Source: Alphaproteobacteria bacterium (lineage in GTDB: Bacteria; Pseudomonadota; Alphaproteobacteria; Reyranellales; Reyranellaceae). From it: 64,000 bases of DNA. The translations under genes and the position numbers were made by a program. The DNA lies in NCBI GenBank assembly GCA_016869975.1, contig VGCZ01000004.1, forward strand, positions 1 through 64,000, in the 5' to 3' direction. Position 1 is the stretch's first letter. Each line of letters opens with the position of its first letter. Below are positions 26,587-35,320 of this stretch, piece by piece. A model generated the notes under the pieces. The model had not been told where the DNA came from. It saw nothing but the letters and a program-made list of their open reading frames with translations, and did not search any database.

Positions 26587-27021
26587 TCAGCGATACGACG
26601 CCCAGAAGAAGAATGCGGTGCCGATCACGCCGAGCACCGTGCGCACCGCGTGCAGGGTGCCCCAGCGGCGGATCATCTCGGTGGTCGCCGGGCTGGCATC
26701 CGCTTCGCCCATCGCCATCAGGCGCTTGTTGAGCGGCATCATGACGAGCAGCGTGTAGGGCCAGTTGGCCAGCATCACCAGCGCGCCGGCGAGCCATTGC
26801 CAGCCCCGCACATCCCACCACGCGACCATGCCCAGCGCGAAGGCGATGGCCGCCAGCGGCGCCTGCATCGCGTAGCCGCGACGATAGGCCGGCTGCCACT
26901 GCAGGAGGACGGCGCGGTCGTCGAGCGCCAGTCGCGATGGCTGTTCGCCGACGCTGATGTAAAACGCCGCGCCGGTGAACAGGGCAGCGGAGATCAGGGC
27001 AAGCGAGGACGGCAGTATCAT
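26587..27021 (-). CDS. DUF1772 / anthrone oxygenase-like membrane protein
   Basis: 144 aa with four hydrophobic segments (about residues 5-25, 52-70, 75-95, 122-142). The NWPYTLLVMMPLNKRLM segment and WGTLHAVRTVLGVIGTAFF near the C-terminus match the DUF1772 pattern, in which a conserved Asn-rich NxxL loop and Trp-His pair recur. A few fungal relatives are anthrone oxygenases; bacterial roles are unknown. Its stop lies directly against the lyase stop. Confidence 0.78.
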   Translation of the reverse strand: MILPSSLALISAALFTGAAFYISVGEQPSRLALDDRAVLLQWQPAYRRGYAMQAPLAAIAFALGMVAWWDVRGWQWLAGALVMLANWPYTLLVMMPLNKRLMAMGEADASPATTEMIRRWGTLHAVRTVLGVIGTAFFFWASYR

Positions 27022-27148
27022 GCCGATCTCGTACCCGGAAACGTGGCTGCCGGGTACGACTCATTATCCTCCGACCGTGCGACTCGCTTCACTCGGCGTG
27101 CGAATGAATCTCGTCGGCGCTAGCGCACGCCCAGGCAGGTTGGATTTG

Positions 27149-27209
27149 CTGTCATCGCGAGCGCAGCGAGGGATCTAGGCTAGATCCCTCGCTGCGCTCG
27201 GGATGACAG
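27149..27209. repeat. Family A hairpin repeat, full length
   Basis: Arms CTGTCATCGCGAGCGCAGCG.. (27149-27175) and GATCCCTCGCTGCGCTCGGG.. (27183-27209) with a 7-nt loop: a nearly perfect 27-bp stem downstream of the minus-strand amidohydrolase gene. Confidence 0.9.
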
Positions 27210-27237
27210 CGGTGATTCAACGCGCCTAGATATCGCG

Positions 27238-28923
27238 CTAGCGCACAAGCTTGCCCGGCAAGGCGCCGGTGTGCGCGTCGTCGCGGAGCGTCTCGACGCC
27301 GGCGACGAAGACGTGGCGATATCCCTCCGCGCGCTGCACCAGCCGTTTGCCGCCAGCCGGCAGATCGTAGGCAACCTTGGGCTTCAGCACGCGCAGGCGA
27401 TCGAAGTCGATCACGTTGATATCGGCCTTCAATCCCGGCGCCAGCAATCCGCGATCCGACAGGCCATAGGCCATCGCCGTGTCGCGCGCCTGTCGCTTGA
27501 CCAGGAATTCCAGCGGCAGCTTGGCGCCGCGCGTGCGATCGCGGCCCCAATGGGTCAGCAGGGTCGTCGGCGAGCTGGCATCGCAGATCGTGCCGACATG
27601 CGCGCCGCCATCGGCGACGCCGAGCACGGTGGCCTCGTCGGTCAGCATCTCGCGCACGACCTCGAGATCGCCGCCGCTGTAGTTCTCGAAGGGATGCAGC
27701 AGCAGGCCGGTGCCGTCGTCGGCCATCATCAACTCGAGGGCCAGCTCGCGCGCGTCGCGGCCAGCGCGCTTGGCCATGGCCGCCACGCTCATGCCGGCGT
27801 CGGGCTCGTAATCCGGCCGGTCGCCCAGCGGATAGACGCGATCGAGCGTGATGCCCAGGCGCGCCACCTTGCCTTCCGGCGGCGGCGCGATCAGCGCACG
27901 GCGCAGCTCGGCATCGGCGCGGATCCTGGCCACGCGCTCCGGGTGCGGCAGCTTCGCCAGCGCCTTCCAGGCGTCGCTGATCAGGAACGGATGCACCGAG
28001 GTGTCGAGCCCCATCAGCACGCCGATGGCGCGCGAGCCGACCTGCGCGTTGGCCTCCAGGCCGGCGGCGCGCGCGGCGTGGATCTGCCCCAAGGTCTCGC
28101 GCCACAGGTCGGGCTCGGCCTGCACCTGCACCAGCAGGCAGGACAGCGGCCGGCCGGCGATCTCCGCCGCCGCGCGCAGCGCCTCGAACTCGCCCGGGCC
28201 GAAATCGGAGTTGACCTCCAGCACGCCGCGGCCGGCACGCTTCATGGCGCGGGCCAGCGCGAAGAGCTCGGGCTCGCGCGCCGAGAGGCTGGGCGTGAGC
28301 CGACCGTCGCGCGCCTTGTGCTTGGTGGTGCGCGAGGTGGTGAAGCCCAGGGCGCCCGACCGCAGCGCCTCCTCGAGCAGCGCGCCCATGCGCTCCATTT
28401 CGGCCTCGCCGGGCGCCTCGGCATGCTCGGCGCCGCGTTCGCCCATGACGTAGAAGCGTAGAGCGGCGTGCGGCACCTGGGCGCCGATGTCGATGGCCCG
28501 CGGCATCGCCGCCAGCGCGTCAAGATATTGCGGGAAAGACTCCCAGTCGAACGACACGCCCTCGGCCAGCACCGTGCCGGGGATATCCTCGACGCCTTCC
28601 ATCAGGTTGATCAGGTAGTCGGTGCTGCCCTTGCGCACCGGCGCGAAGCCGACGCCGCAGTTACCGAACACCGCCGTGGTCACGCCATGCCACGACGAGG
28701 GCGTCAGGTAGGGATCCCAGGTCGCCTGGCCGTCGTAATGCGTGTGGATGTCGACGAAGCCCGGCAGCACCAGCAGGCCATCGGCGTCGATGACGCGCCT
28801 GGCCGCGCCGACATCCTTGCCGACGGCAACGATCACGCCGCCGGCCACCGCTACGTCGGCGGTGCACTTGGGCGCACCGGTGCCGTCGATCACCGTGCCG
28901 CCGCGAATCACCAGATCATGCAT
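27238..28923 (-). CDS. D-aminoacylase/N-acyl-D-amino-acid deacylase-type amidohydrolase
   Basis: 561 aa metal-dependent amidohydrolase. The start MHDLVIRGGTVIDGTGAP, the metal site HTHYDGQATWDP (HxH) and FGNCGVGFAPV with the bridging Cys are characteristic of COG3653 D-aminoacylases. GVADGGAHVGTICDAS carries the catalytic Asp. The two downstream His normally expected on strands 5-6 are not obvious: the matching segments read LEVNSDF and LVQVQAE. Metal content or substrate may therefore differ from classical D-aminoacylase. The ATG at 28923 is chosen because it begins the conserved fold; the frame extends to 28950. The upstream acyl-CoA dehydrogenase is on the same strand, 80 nt away. Confidence 0.82.
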   Translation of the reverse strand: MHDLVIRGGTVIDGTGAPKCTADVAVAGGVIVAVGKDVGAARRVIDADGLLVLPGFVDIHTHYDGQATWDPYLTPSSWHGVTTAVFGNCGVGFAPVRKGSTDYLINLMEGVEDIPGTVLAEGVSFDWESFPQYLDALAAMPRAIDIGAQVPHAALRFYVMGERGAEHAEAPGEAEMERMGALLEEALRSGALGFTTSRTTKHKARDGRLTPSLSAREPELFALARAMKRAGRGVLEVNSDFGPGEFEALRAAAEIAGRPLSCLLVQVQAEPDLWRETLGQIHAARAAGLEANAQVGSRAIGVLMGLDTSVHPFLISDAWKALAKLPHPERVARIRADAELRRALIAPPPEGKVARLGITLDRVYPLGDRPDYEPDAGMSVAAMAKRAGRDARELALELMMADDGTGLLLHPFENYSGGDLEVVREMLTDEATVLGVADGGAHVGTICDASSPTTLLTHWGRDRTRGAKLPLEFLVKRQARDTAMAYGLSDRGLLAPGLKADINVIDFDRLRVLKPKVAYDLPAGGKRLVQRAEGYRHVFVAGVETLRDDAHTGALPGKLVR

Positions 28924-29003
28924 CGCCCGCTCCCGCTCAGCCGGCGCCATTCTACGCGAGGTCGCGGGCGATTGCCCCGCCGTTCGGGCATGCCTGCCCG
29001 TTG

Positions 29004-30071
29004 TCAGCGACCGGCGATGAAATCCCGGCCCAGGCGCGCCAATCGCGCCTGTCGCGGGCCCTGCGCAATGGTCTGGGAGAAGGCGATGTCGGCGAGCGCC
29101 AGGTCGACATCGCGCGGCGCGTCCGCCGTGAGATTCGCGCGCAGATCGCGCAAGTGCCGCAGCAAGCGCGCCGCCTCGAGTCGCACGCCGATCACCAAGT
29201 CGCCATCGGGACGACCGCTGGCATCGAGCGACTGCGCGGCGGCTCGCGCCGCCTGCCGCATCAGCGCCAGCGCGGCGGCGAATTCGCCCGCCGCCGCCTC
29301 ATCCTGGCTGGCCATCGCCAGCGCGCGCGCGACGAAGCCGCAGATGCCGGCGGACCCCGAGGCGCCGACCGCGTCCTCGACGTCGCGGAACGGCAGCGCC
29401 ATCGTTTCGTAGGCCTCGTTCGGCAGGCCGAGCATCGCACTCGCCGGGACGCGACACCCCGTCAATCGCAGCCGGCAATGCGGCGAGGGTCGGAGCGCGC
29501 CGAAGGGATCCATCGGCAGGATCTCGAGCCCCGCCGTCGACTTCGGCACGAGGAAAGCGCTGTAGCGCTTGCGGCCGTCCTCGACAGCGGTGATCGCCAA
29601 GACGATGAAGACATCGGCCAGCGGCCCGTTGGTGACGTAGGCCTTCTCGCCGTCGATCACCACGCCGTCGCCATCGCGAGTCGCCGTCGTCTTGAGATGC
29701 TTGGGATGCGCGCCGGCGCCCGGCTCGGAGATCGCCACAGCCAAAGTGAGCTTTCCCGTAGCCAAACCCGGTAGCAGTGCCGCCTTCTGCGCCTCGTTGC
29801 CGAAGCCATCGATGAAATACCGCCCGACGAGTTGATGGCCGGCCCACGACATGGCGAAGCCGACGCAACCGCCATGGCCGACCAGGTCATGCTCCGCCCG
29901 CGCGATATCGGCATAACCGCCGCCGTCGCCACCGAATCGCGCCGGCAGGCCAATACGGAACAGCCCCGCCTCCGCCAACGCACGCCACGCCTCACGCGGA
30001 AAATCATCCGACGCCGCGAAACTCCGCCCGGCGACATGACGCAAGGCGAACTCGGTCATGGACGTGGTCAT
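29004..30071 (-). CDS. Acyl-CoA dehydrogenase family protein, short form
   Basis: 355 aa, shorter than the usual 380-400. The central flavin-contact motif LAVAISEPGAGAHPKHLKTTA is clear, and AYVTNGPLADVFIVLA is the usual beta-domain strand. The C-terminal helical domain is poorly conserved and lacks the YEGT/YGGT segment that carries or neighbours the catalytic Glu; it ends RLARLGRDFIAGR. It may be a non-dehydrogenating member or a partner subunit. It is first in position after the ACAD at 30122, separated by a family C hairpin. Confidence 0.78.
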   Translation of the reverse strand: MTTSMTEFALRHVAGRSFAASDDFPREAWRALAEAGLFRIGLPARFGGDGGGYADIARAEHDLVGHGGCVGFAMSWAGHQLVGRYFIDGFGNEAQKAALLPGLATGKLTLAVAISEPGAGAHPKHLKTTATRDGDGVVIDGEKAYVTNGPLADVFIVLAITAVEDGRKRYSAFLVPKSTAGLEILPMDPFGALRPSPHCRLRLTGCRVPASAMLGLPNEAYETMALPFRDVEDAVGASGSAGICGFVARALAMASQDEAAAGEFAAALALMRQAARAAAQSLDASGRPDGDLVIGVRLEAARLLRHLRDLRANLTADAPRDVDLALADIAFSQTIAQGPRQARLARLGRDFIAGR

Positions 30072-30085
30072 CGGTCACCTTCTTC

Positions 30086-30109
30086 TACCTTCCCCCGGAG
30101 GGGGAAGGT
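30086..30109. repeat. Family C hairpin repeat
   Basis: TACCTTCCCCCGGAGGGGGA followed by AGGT. Near-perfect inverted repeat between two acyl-CoA dehydrogenase genes. Confidence 0.85.
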
Positions 30110-30121
30110 CAAGACTCCGCG

Positions 30122-31282
30122 CTACTTCACCGCCTCCAGGGTTCGGCGCGCGATGACCATGCGATGCACCTCGCTGGGGCCCTCGTAGACGCGCATGGTG
30201 CGTACCTTCTGCATCATCAGCTGCAGCGGCAGCTCCTTGGTGACGCCCATGGCGCCGAAGGTCTGCATCGCGTGGTCGATCACCTCGGTGGCCATCTCGG
30301 TAGCGAAGACCTTGATCATCGAGGCCTCGGTGCGCACATCGCGGCGATCGTCGAGCTTCTCGGCGGCGTCCATCACCATCAGGCGGCAGGCGTGGATCTT
30401 GGTCGCCGCCTCGGCGATCCACCACTGGATGGCCTGGCGGTCGGCGAGCTTCTGCCCGAAGGTCACGCGCTGCTTGGCGTGGCCGCACATCATCTCCAGC
30501 GCGCGCCGTGCCATGCCGATACACCAGGCGCCCATCTGCAGGCGACGGATGGTCAGGCGCAGCTGCATGGGCGCGAAGCCCTGGCCGACGCGGCCCAGCA
30601 CCTGCTCGTTGGGCACGCGGCAATTCTCGAACACCACCTCGTAGGTGCGCTGGCCGGCCAGCATCGGGATCTCGCGCGCGATGATGAAGCCGGGCGTGCC
30701 CTTCTCGACGATGAAGGCGGTGACGCCGGCATGGCGCCCGTCGGTGCCGGTGCGCGCCATCACAATGGTGAAGTCGGCGTAGGGCACGCGGCTGATCCAG
30801 ATCTTGCGCCCGTTGATCACCCAGGAATCGCCCTCCTGCGTCGCGCGCGTGGTCATGCCGGCCGGATCGCCGCCGGCGCCCGGCTCGGAGATCGCGATCG
30901 CCGAATGCGCCTCGCCGGCGGCGTAGGGATTCATGTAGCGGATCTTCTGCTCCGGGCTCGCCACCGCCATCAGCATGTGCAGGTTGGGCGAGTCCGGCGG
31001 GAAGGTGAAGGGCACGCAGGTACGGCCGAGCTCCTCGTTGATCGGCATCAGGGCCACGGCCGGCAGGTTGGCGCCGCCGATCTCTTCCGGCGCGTCGAGC
31101 GCCCACAGGCCGAGCTCCTTGCACTTCTTCAGCAGCGGCGCCTCTTCCGCGTCGGTCAGCGACACCTTCTGGCCGGCGATCTCGCGCGCCAGGATGTTCT
31201 TCTCCAGCGGCATCAGCTCGTTGTCGACGAACTTCGCCACCACGTCGCGCAGCATCCTGTGTTCTTCGAGCATATCGGCCAT
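30122..31282 (-). CDS. Acyl-CoA dehydrogenase
   Basis: 386 aa, full length. It introduces the alpha-beta double bond into an acyl-CoA using FAD. Flavin-binding SAIAISEPGAGGDPAGMTTR and WVINGRKIWIS are standard. The C-terminal MRVYEGPSEVHRMVIAR keeps the catalytic Glu of the YEG motif, and MQTFGAMGVTKELPL precedes it. CGGAGGGAACG gives a strong ribosome-binding site. The MFS gene 21 nt upstream on the same strand may be cotranscribed. Confidence 0.9.
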   Translation of the reverse strand: MADMLEEHRMLRDVVAKFVDNELMPLEKNILAREIAGQKVSLTDAEEAPLLKKCKELGLWALDAPEEIGGANLPAVALMPINEELGRTCVPFTFPPDSPNLHMLMAVASPEQKIRYMNPYAAGEAHSAIAISEPGAGGDPAGMTTRATQEGDSWVINGRKIWISRVPYADFTIVMARTGTDGRHAGVTAFIVEKGTPGFIIAREIPMLAGQRTYEVVFENCRVPNEQVLGRVGQGFAPMQLRLTIRRLQMGAWCIGMARRALEMMCGHAKQRVTFGQKLADRQAIQWWIAEAATKIHACRLMVMDAAEKLDDRRDVRTEASMIKVFATEMATEVIDHAMQTFGAMGVTKELPLQLMMQKVRTMRVYEGPSEVHRMVIARRTLEAVK

Positions 31283-31303
31283 CGTTCCCTCCGGTTCAGG
31301 ACT

Positions 31304-32659
31304 TCAGCGTAGCAGCCACGGACCACGCCGCGAAACCGCCGCGAGCAGCATCAAGGCCGGCAGCGAGGCGGCAAAAAGGAATGTCGCATGGAAGCCGGCG
31401 ACGAAATCGCGTGCGCCGTCGGAGGCGATGGTGAAGACCAGCGTGAGGCCCGCCGCGCCCAGCACCACGCCCAGCGTGCGGGTCAGGTTGGCGAGGCTGC
31501 CGGCGACGCCGCGATTCTCGCGCGGCAGCGTTGCTGTGACGATGTCGAGATAAGCGACCTGCAGCAGGCCGATGGAAACGCCCTGCAGCGTCAGCGTCCC
31601 GACCATCATCCACACCGGCGGCGAGGCGCCCCAGTTCGCCGTCGAGAGCAGGCCGGCCGACATCAGCGCGCAGGCGAGCAGCGTGGTGGGGTAGCGGCCC
31701 ATCGCCGCCGAGACTCGCGCGCCCAGCGACGAGCCGATCGCGGCGCCGAGCGGCCCCGTCGCAAGCACGAAGCCACCGAGCAACGAGCCCAGCAACGTCT
31801 GGCGCGCGAGAAAATAGGGCACCAGCAGCAGGGCGGAGAAGCCCGCCAGGTTGACCAGCGCGTTCAGGAGGTTGAGCAGCGAAAAGTCGAACGAGCGGAA
31901 AACGCCCAGCGGCAGCATCGGTGCGCGGAAGCGGCGCTCGCGCTGGACGAACGCGGCAAGGCCGAACAGCGCGACCACCGCGAGGCCAACAGCGAGCGGC
32001 GTGTCGCCACGCCCGGCGCGATTCAGCGCCAGCAGCAGCGCGACAAGAGTCGCCGCCAGCAGCACCGCGCCGAGCGTGTCAAAGGGTTCGCGCACCGAGG
32101 CGCGCGGCGGCGTCGGCAGGTCGCGCAGCAGCAGCAGCGGAATCAACGCGATCGGCACACGGAACCAGAAGACGCCCGGCCAGCCAAACTCCTGCACCAG
32201 CAGACCGCCCAGCGAGGGCCCGAGCGCGCCACCCAGCGCCAGCATGGTGGCGTAGGCGCCCAGCACGCGGGCGCGGCGTTCCTCGGCGAACAACGAGGTG
32301 ATCAGGGCCGGGCCGCAGGACAATGTCAGGGCGGCACCGACGCCCTGCAGCACGCGCGCCGCCAGCAGCCATTCAAAGATCGGCGCCAGGGCGCACAGCG
32401 CGAAGGCCACGGCCACGCAGGCCAGCCCCAGGCGGAAGACCAGCGCGTACCCCGCGAGATCGCCCATCCGGCCGAAGGCCAGCATCAGCGAGGAATGCGC
32501 CAGCATGTAGCAGATCACCACCCACTGGATGGCGTCGATCGGCAGCCCGAAGGATCCGGTGATCGATGGGAAGGCGATGTTGACCGCCGCGTCGAACGGC
32601 ACCGTCGCCGAACCCAGCCCGAGCAGCGCCGCCTGGGCGAGCGCGCGGCGGTTGCTCAC
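31304..32659 (-). CDS. MFS transporter, DHA2 (EmrB/QacA) type
   Basis: 451 aa with about 14 hydrophobic helices, the number typical of DHA2 drug:H+ antiporters. Motif A variant is AFGRMGDLAGYALVFRLG and motif C-like GALGPSLGGLLVQEFGWPGVFW is present. The start codon is GTG (GTGAGCAAC), with AGGAC upstream. It is placed between a full-length family A hairpin and the acyl-CoA dehydrogenase gene. The exported compound is unknown. Confidence 0.82.
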   Translation of the reverse strand: MSNRRALAQAALLGLGSATVPFDAAVNIAFPSITGSFGLPIDAIQWVVICYMLAHSSLMLAFGRMGDLAGYALVFRLGLACVAVAFALCALAPIFEWLLAARVLQGVGAALTLSCGPALITSLFAEERRARVLGAYATMLALGGALGPSLGGLLVQEFGWPGVFWFRVPIALIPLLLLRDLPTPPRASVREPFDTLGAVLLAATLVALLLALNRAGRGDTPLAVGLAVVALFGLAAFVQRERRFRAPMLPLGVFRSFDFSLLNLLNALVNLAGFSALLLVPYFLARQTLLGSLLGGFVLATGPLGAAIGSSLGARVSAAMGRYPTTLLACALMSAGLLSTANWGASPPVWMMVGTLTLQGVSIGLLQVAYLDIVTATLPRENRGVAGSLANLTRTLGVVLGAAGLTLVFTIASDGARDFVAGFHATFLFAASLPALMLLAAVSRRGPWLLR

Positions 32660-32686
32660 AGAGTCGTCCTGAACGAAGCGACCTCG

Positions 32687-32755
32687 CTGTCATTCCGAGC
32701 GCAGCGAGGAATCCAGGCTGTCTCGCTGGACTCCTCGCTGCGCTCGGAATGACAG
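32687..32755. repeat. Family A hairpin repeat, full length
   Basis: Arms begin CTGTCATTCCGAGCGCAGCG and end CGCTGCGCTCGGAATGACAG, with a short central loop around 32718-32727. It lies between two minus-strand genes. Confidence 0.9.
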
Positions 32756-32786
32756 GGGAACATGTGCTCCCATCAAGTCGGCAAGG

Positions 32787-34013
32787 TCATTTGGTCTTGC
32801 CGAGCTGGTTGAACGGCACGTCCTTGTCGACGCGCACGTCCTGCGGCAGGCCGAGCACGCGTTCGGCGACGATGTTGCGCAGGATCTCGTCGGTGCCGCC
32901 GGCGATGCGGAAGCCGGCGCCGCCGATCCATTGCGCCTGGAAGCCGCCGGAACCCGGCACGTCCGACGTCATGATGCCGGCCGGGCCCATCAGCTCCATC
33001 GCCAGGGCGCCGAGGTCCTGCATCTTGGGCGCGGCGACGACCTTGATGATCGAGGACTCCGGTCCCGGCGTCTGGCCGCGCGACATCGCCGTCAGCGTGC
33101 GGTAGCGCGTGTATTTCAGGCCCTGCGCCTGGACGTACCAGTCGGCGATCTTCGACCGTACATGGCCGTTGCGGATCGCCGGGCCGTCCTCCAGCTCGGT
33201 GCCGCGCGCCAGCTCGAGCAGCTCGTCGACGTCGAGGCCGCCCGAGGGCATGCCGACGGCGAGACGCTCGTTCATCAACGTGGTCAGCGCCGCCTTCCAG
33301 CCGTCGCCGACCTTGCCCAGGCGCTGGCTGTCGGGCACGCGCACATTGGTGAAGAACACCTCGTTGAAATTGGCGCCACCGGAGATCTGCTTGATCGGCC
33401 GCGCCTCGACGCCCGGGCTCTTCATGCTCAGGAAGAACATGGTGAGACCCTGGTGCTTGGGCACGTTGGGGTCCGTGCGGGTGATGATGATGCCCCAGTC
33501 GCTGTAATGCGCGCCCGAGGTCCAGACCTTCTGGCCGTTGATGATCCAGTCGTCGCCGTCGCGCTCCGCCTTGGTGCGGATGCCGGCGACGTCGGAGCCG
33601 GCGGCCGGCTCGGAGAAGAGCTGGCACCACACCTCCTCGCCGTAGAGCGCCGGCTTGACGTGGCGCGTGAGCTGCTCCTTGGTCGCGTAGGCCATCATCG
33701 TGGGAATGCACATGCCCAGGCCGATATCGAAGAAGCCCAGCGGCACGAGGAAGTTCGACTCCTCCTGCTGGTAGATCACCTGCTGGATCGGCGAGCCGCC
33801 CATGCCGCCGTATTCCTTGGGCCAGGTGATACGCGCATAGCCGGCGGCCGCCTTCTTGGCCTGCCATTCCTTGGCCGCCCTCAAGAGGCCGGGATCGTCG
33901 ACGCGGGCGCGATAGGCCTGCTTGTCGTCGCTCTTGCGCTTGGCGTTGGCCTCGAGCCACTTGCGCACTTCGGCGCGGAAGGCGGCTTCCTCTGATGTAT
34001 CGTTGAAGTCCAT
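32787..34013 (-). CDS. Acyl-CoA dehydrogenase (heteromer-type alpha subunit candidate)
   Basis: 408 aa. Flavin-contact CQLFSEPAAGSDVAGIRTKA and WIINGQKVWTSGAHYSDWGI are clear. The C-terminal motif is GFRIAGGTDEILRNIVAERV, with Gly rather than Glu at the YEG position, as in FadE enzymes that use a Glu elsewhere. The next gene upstream (34091) encodes another ACAD without a GGTxE motif. Such side-by-side pairs resemble the alpha2beta2 acyl-CoA dehydrogenases of steroid side-chain degradation. ATG at 34013 has AAAGGG upstream. Confidence 0.87.
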   Translation of the reverse strand: MDFNDTSEEAAFRAEVRKWLEANAKRKSDDKQAYRARVDDPGLLRAAKEWQAKKAAAGYARITWPKEYGGMGGSPIQQVIYQQEESNFLVPLGFFDIGLGMCIPTMMAYATKEQLTRHVKPALYGEEVWCQLFSEPAAGSDVAGIRTKAERDGDDWIINGQKVWTSGAHYSDWGIIITRTDPNVPKHQGLTMFFLSMKSPGVEARPIKQISGGANFNEVFFTNVRVPDSQRLGKVGDGWKAALTTLMNERLAVGMPSGGLDVDELLELARGTELEDGPAIRNGHVRSKIADWYVQAQGLKYTRYRTLTAMSRGQTPGPESSIIKVVAAPKMQDLGALAMELMGPAGIMTSDVPGSGGFQAQWIGGAGFRIAGGTDEILRNIVAERVLGLPQDVRVDKDVPFNQLGKTK

Positions 34014-34032
34014 GGGGTCTGCCCTTTTCTTC

Positions 34033-34056
34033 TACCTTCCCCCGGAGGAGGAAGGT
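34033..34056. repeat. Family C hairpin repeat
   Basis: TACCTTCCCCCGGAGGAGGA followed by AGGT, one mismatch in the stem; between the paired acyl-CoA dehydrogenase genes. Confidence 0.8.
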
Positions 34057-34090
34057 GGCGCGTAGCGCCGGATGGGGGATGCGCGTCACA

Positions 34091-35215
34091 TCAAGCGGCG
34101 TTCTTGCGCTCCAGCCGCGTGACCAGCTTGTCCTTCCACGCCAGCGGCCCGCCGATCGCCAGCGACAGCAAGCGCGAGCGCCGGTAGTGGAACTGCGTGT
34201 CGGCCTCCCAGGTGAAGCCGATGCCGCCATGGGTCTGGATGTTTTCCTTGGCGGCGAAGTCGTAGGCCTCGGTGGCGGCAATACGCGCGGCGGCCGCGGC
34301 GATCGGCAGGTCAGCGCCGCCCTCCGACAGCATCATCGCGCCGTAATAGGCGTTGGAGCGCGCCAGCTCGAGCTTGACGTACATGTCGGCGATCTTGTGC
34401 TTGATCGCCTGGTACGAGCCGATCTGCCGCCCGAAGGCCTGGCGCTGCAGGGCGTAGTCGCGCGCCATCCACATCGCCGACTCCGCGCCACCGATCTGCT
34501 CGAAGGCCATCGGCACCGCCGCCACGTCGTACAGGGTCTCGAGCTGGCTCCAGCCCGCGCCTTCCGCGCCGAGCAATTCACCGGCGGCGCCGTTAAAGGC
34601 GATACGCGCGTGCTTGCGCGCCGGATCGACGGTCTTCACCACCTCGCGCGTCACGCCCGCACCCGCCAGGTCGACGATCGCCATGGAGAGCGAGCGGTCG
34701 CCCGAGCCGCCGGTGTTGACCAGCACGATGGCGAAGGTCGCCGCGGTGCCGTCGGCCACCGGCAGCTTCTCGCCGTTGACCTTGCCGCCGCCGAAGCTCG
34801 TGCGCACGTTGCGCGGCGAGGGCGCCTGCGGGCCTTCGCCGGTGGCGATGGTGCCGATCGCCGCGCCGCTCGCCAGCTTGGGCAACCACGCCTTCTTCTG
34901 CGCCTCGCTGCCGAACAGCTTGAGCGCCTCGGTGGCGAGGTACACGGACGATGCGAAGGGCACCGCGGCGCAGGCGCGACCCAGCTCCTCGGCGACGACG
35001 CACAGCTCCAGCGCGCCCATGCCGGCGCCGCCATACTCCTCAGGGATGGTAGCAGCGGTGACGCCGAGCTCGACGAGGCCTTTCCAGACCTCCTCGGCAT
35101 AGGCCTCGTCGCCCTCCAGGACGCGGCGCGTGGTCTTGTACGGACTCTTGTCCGCCAGGAACTTGCGCACCTGCTCCTTGAGCATCTTCTGGTCGTCGGA
35201 GAAATCGAAGTTCAT
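34091..35215 (-). CDS. Acyl-CoA dehydrogenase (heteromer-type beta subunit candidate)
   Basis: 374 aa. The N-terminal helical domain (MNFDFSDDQKMLKEQVRKFL) and PEEYGGAGMGALELCVVAEELG are standard. The flavin-contact region is weak: GTIATGEGPQAPS replaces the usual TEPxAGSD. The C-terminus has QTHGGIGFTWEADTQFHYRR and no YEGT or GGT motif. These are the marks of the subunit that pairs with a second ACAD in heterotetramers. The start at 35215 is the first ATG at the conserved N-terminus; the frame extends to 35281. Confidence 0.85.
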   Translation of the reverse strand: MNFDFSDDQKMLKEQVRKFLADKSPYKTTRRVLEGDEAYAEEVWKGLVELGVTAATIPEEYGGAGMGALELCVVAEELGRACAAVPFASSVYLATEALKLFGSEAQKKAWLPKLASGAAIGTIATGEGPQAPSPRNVRTSFGGGKVNGEKLPVADGTAATFAIVLVNTGGSGDRSLSMAIVDLAGAGVTREVVKTVDPARKHARIAFNGAAGELLGAEGAGWSQLETLYDVAAVPMAFEQIGGAESAMWMARDYALQRQAFGRQIGSYQAIKHKIADMYVKLELARSNAYYGAMMLSEGGADLPIAAAAARIAATEAYDFAAKENIQTHGGIGFTWEADTQFHYRRSRLLSLAIGGPLAWKDKLVTRLERKNAA

Positions 35216-35320
35216 CGCACGATCCCGTTCTGGTTGGACGCGATTGTGCCGCCACGACACCCGCCGCCGCAACGGCGACAAATCCCCGCGTTCCGCAGCC
35301 TGACCGCAGGCCGAAATGCC

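Noticed and set aside
27238-30071. Operon of the amidohydrolase and short acyl-CoA dehydrogenase as one pathway
   Set aside because: Same strand, but 80 nt apart with no functional link visible; left as separate genes.
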